DNA of 64,000 bases. Origin: Hyperoplus lanceolatus (taxonomy: Eukaryota > Chordata > Actinopteri > Uranoscopiformes > Ammodytidae). The notes under the pieces are model-generated. The model was not told the DNA's origin, made no database searches, and saw only the letters and a list, made by a program, of their open reading frames with translations. Each line of letters starts with the position of its first letter. The first letter of the stretch is position 1. The translations under genes and the position numbers were made by a program. Shown here piece after piece: positions 63,778-64,000 of this stretch. The DNA lies in contig CM049417.1 of assembly GCA_026929865.2 (NCBI GenBank), forward strand, positions 20,260,001 through 20,324,000. The letters are read 5' to 3'.

Positions 63778-64000
63778 CACGCTCATCGGCCACTTTACAG
63801 GATTAGATACACCTGTTACATTTTTTGTAATTTGCAGATATAGCTAATCAGCCAATCACATGGCAGCAACTCTATGCATTTAGGCATGTAGACGTGGTCA
63901 AGACAACGTGCTGAAGCTCAAACCGAGCATCAGAATGGGGAAGAAAGGGGACTTAAGTGACCTATGAACGTGGCATGGTTGTTGGTGCCAGACGGGCTGG
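63778..64000 (+). mobile_element. 5' end of a Tc1-like element, cut by the window edge
   Basis: After a TA (63776-63777) the sequence begins CACGCTCATCGGCCACTTTA, the terminal repeat of a common fish Tc1 family. A transposase start ATG lies at 63935 and reads MGKKGDLSD. One extra base then produces a stop where the family continues FERGMVVGARRAG. The rest lies beyond the window. Confidence 0.88.

Overview
The window is vertebrate nuclear DNA, most likely from a teleost fish. Supporting signs are long (CA)n/(TG)n arrays, a dense load of fish-type Tc1, hAT and miniature DNA transposons, tRNA-derived SINEs, L2-like LINE ends, and one host gene whose translated exons match latrophilin-3 (adgrl3, an adhesion GPCR). 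There is no bacterial-style gene density, no CRISPR array and no host tRNA or rRNA gene that I can support.

Only three pieces of host coding sequence are visible, all on the + strand and all from adgrl3. The first is a 110-bp exon (22150-22259) that finishes the lectin (SUEL) domain. The second is a 15-bp microexon (47707-47721) encoding the optional KVEQK linker. The third is an 801-bp exon (50977-51777) carrying essentially the whole olfactomedin domain. Splice phases fit exactly with or without the microexon (VPY-I-FLCPG versus VPY-KVEQK-VFLCPG). The rest of the window is intron: more than 22 kb upstream, 28.7 kb between lectin and olfactomedin exons, and more than 12 kb downstream. The signal peptide, GAIN and 7TM exons lie outside.

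The introns are built from mobile elements whose target-site duplications can often be read directly. There are Tc1 elements with TA sites (4266-5903, 9911-11487, 28847-29062, 55473-59192, 61577-62612, and the start of one at 63778). Five hAT-like insertions have perfect 8-bp duplications (23138-24639, 25055-28033, 33685-34641, 42926-44305, 57762-58744). Three insertions with TAGCCTGG/CCAGGCTA ends have perfect 9-bp duplications (16955-17295, 28236-28609, 59436-60015). Nine miniature elements are flanked by TTAA. Two SINE families and several L2-like tails complete the set, and many elements are nested, most strikingly at 55473-59192.

The most interesting points are the microexon with an unusually clear regulatory architecture (164-nt AG-free zone, CU-rich tract, UGC motif), two different Tc1 families that share the same head-to-head palindromic form, the 9-bp-duplication family, and a 43-bp homeodomain-type motif found twice about 22 kb apart in otherwise unrelated intron sequence. 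I did not find evidence for a wholly new gene system.
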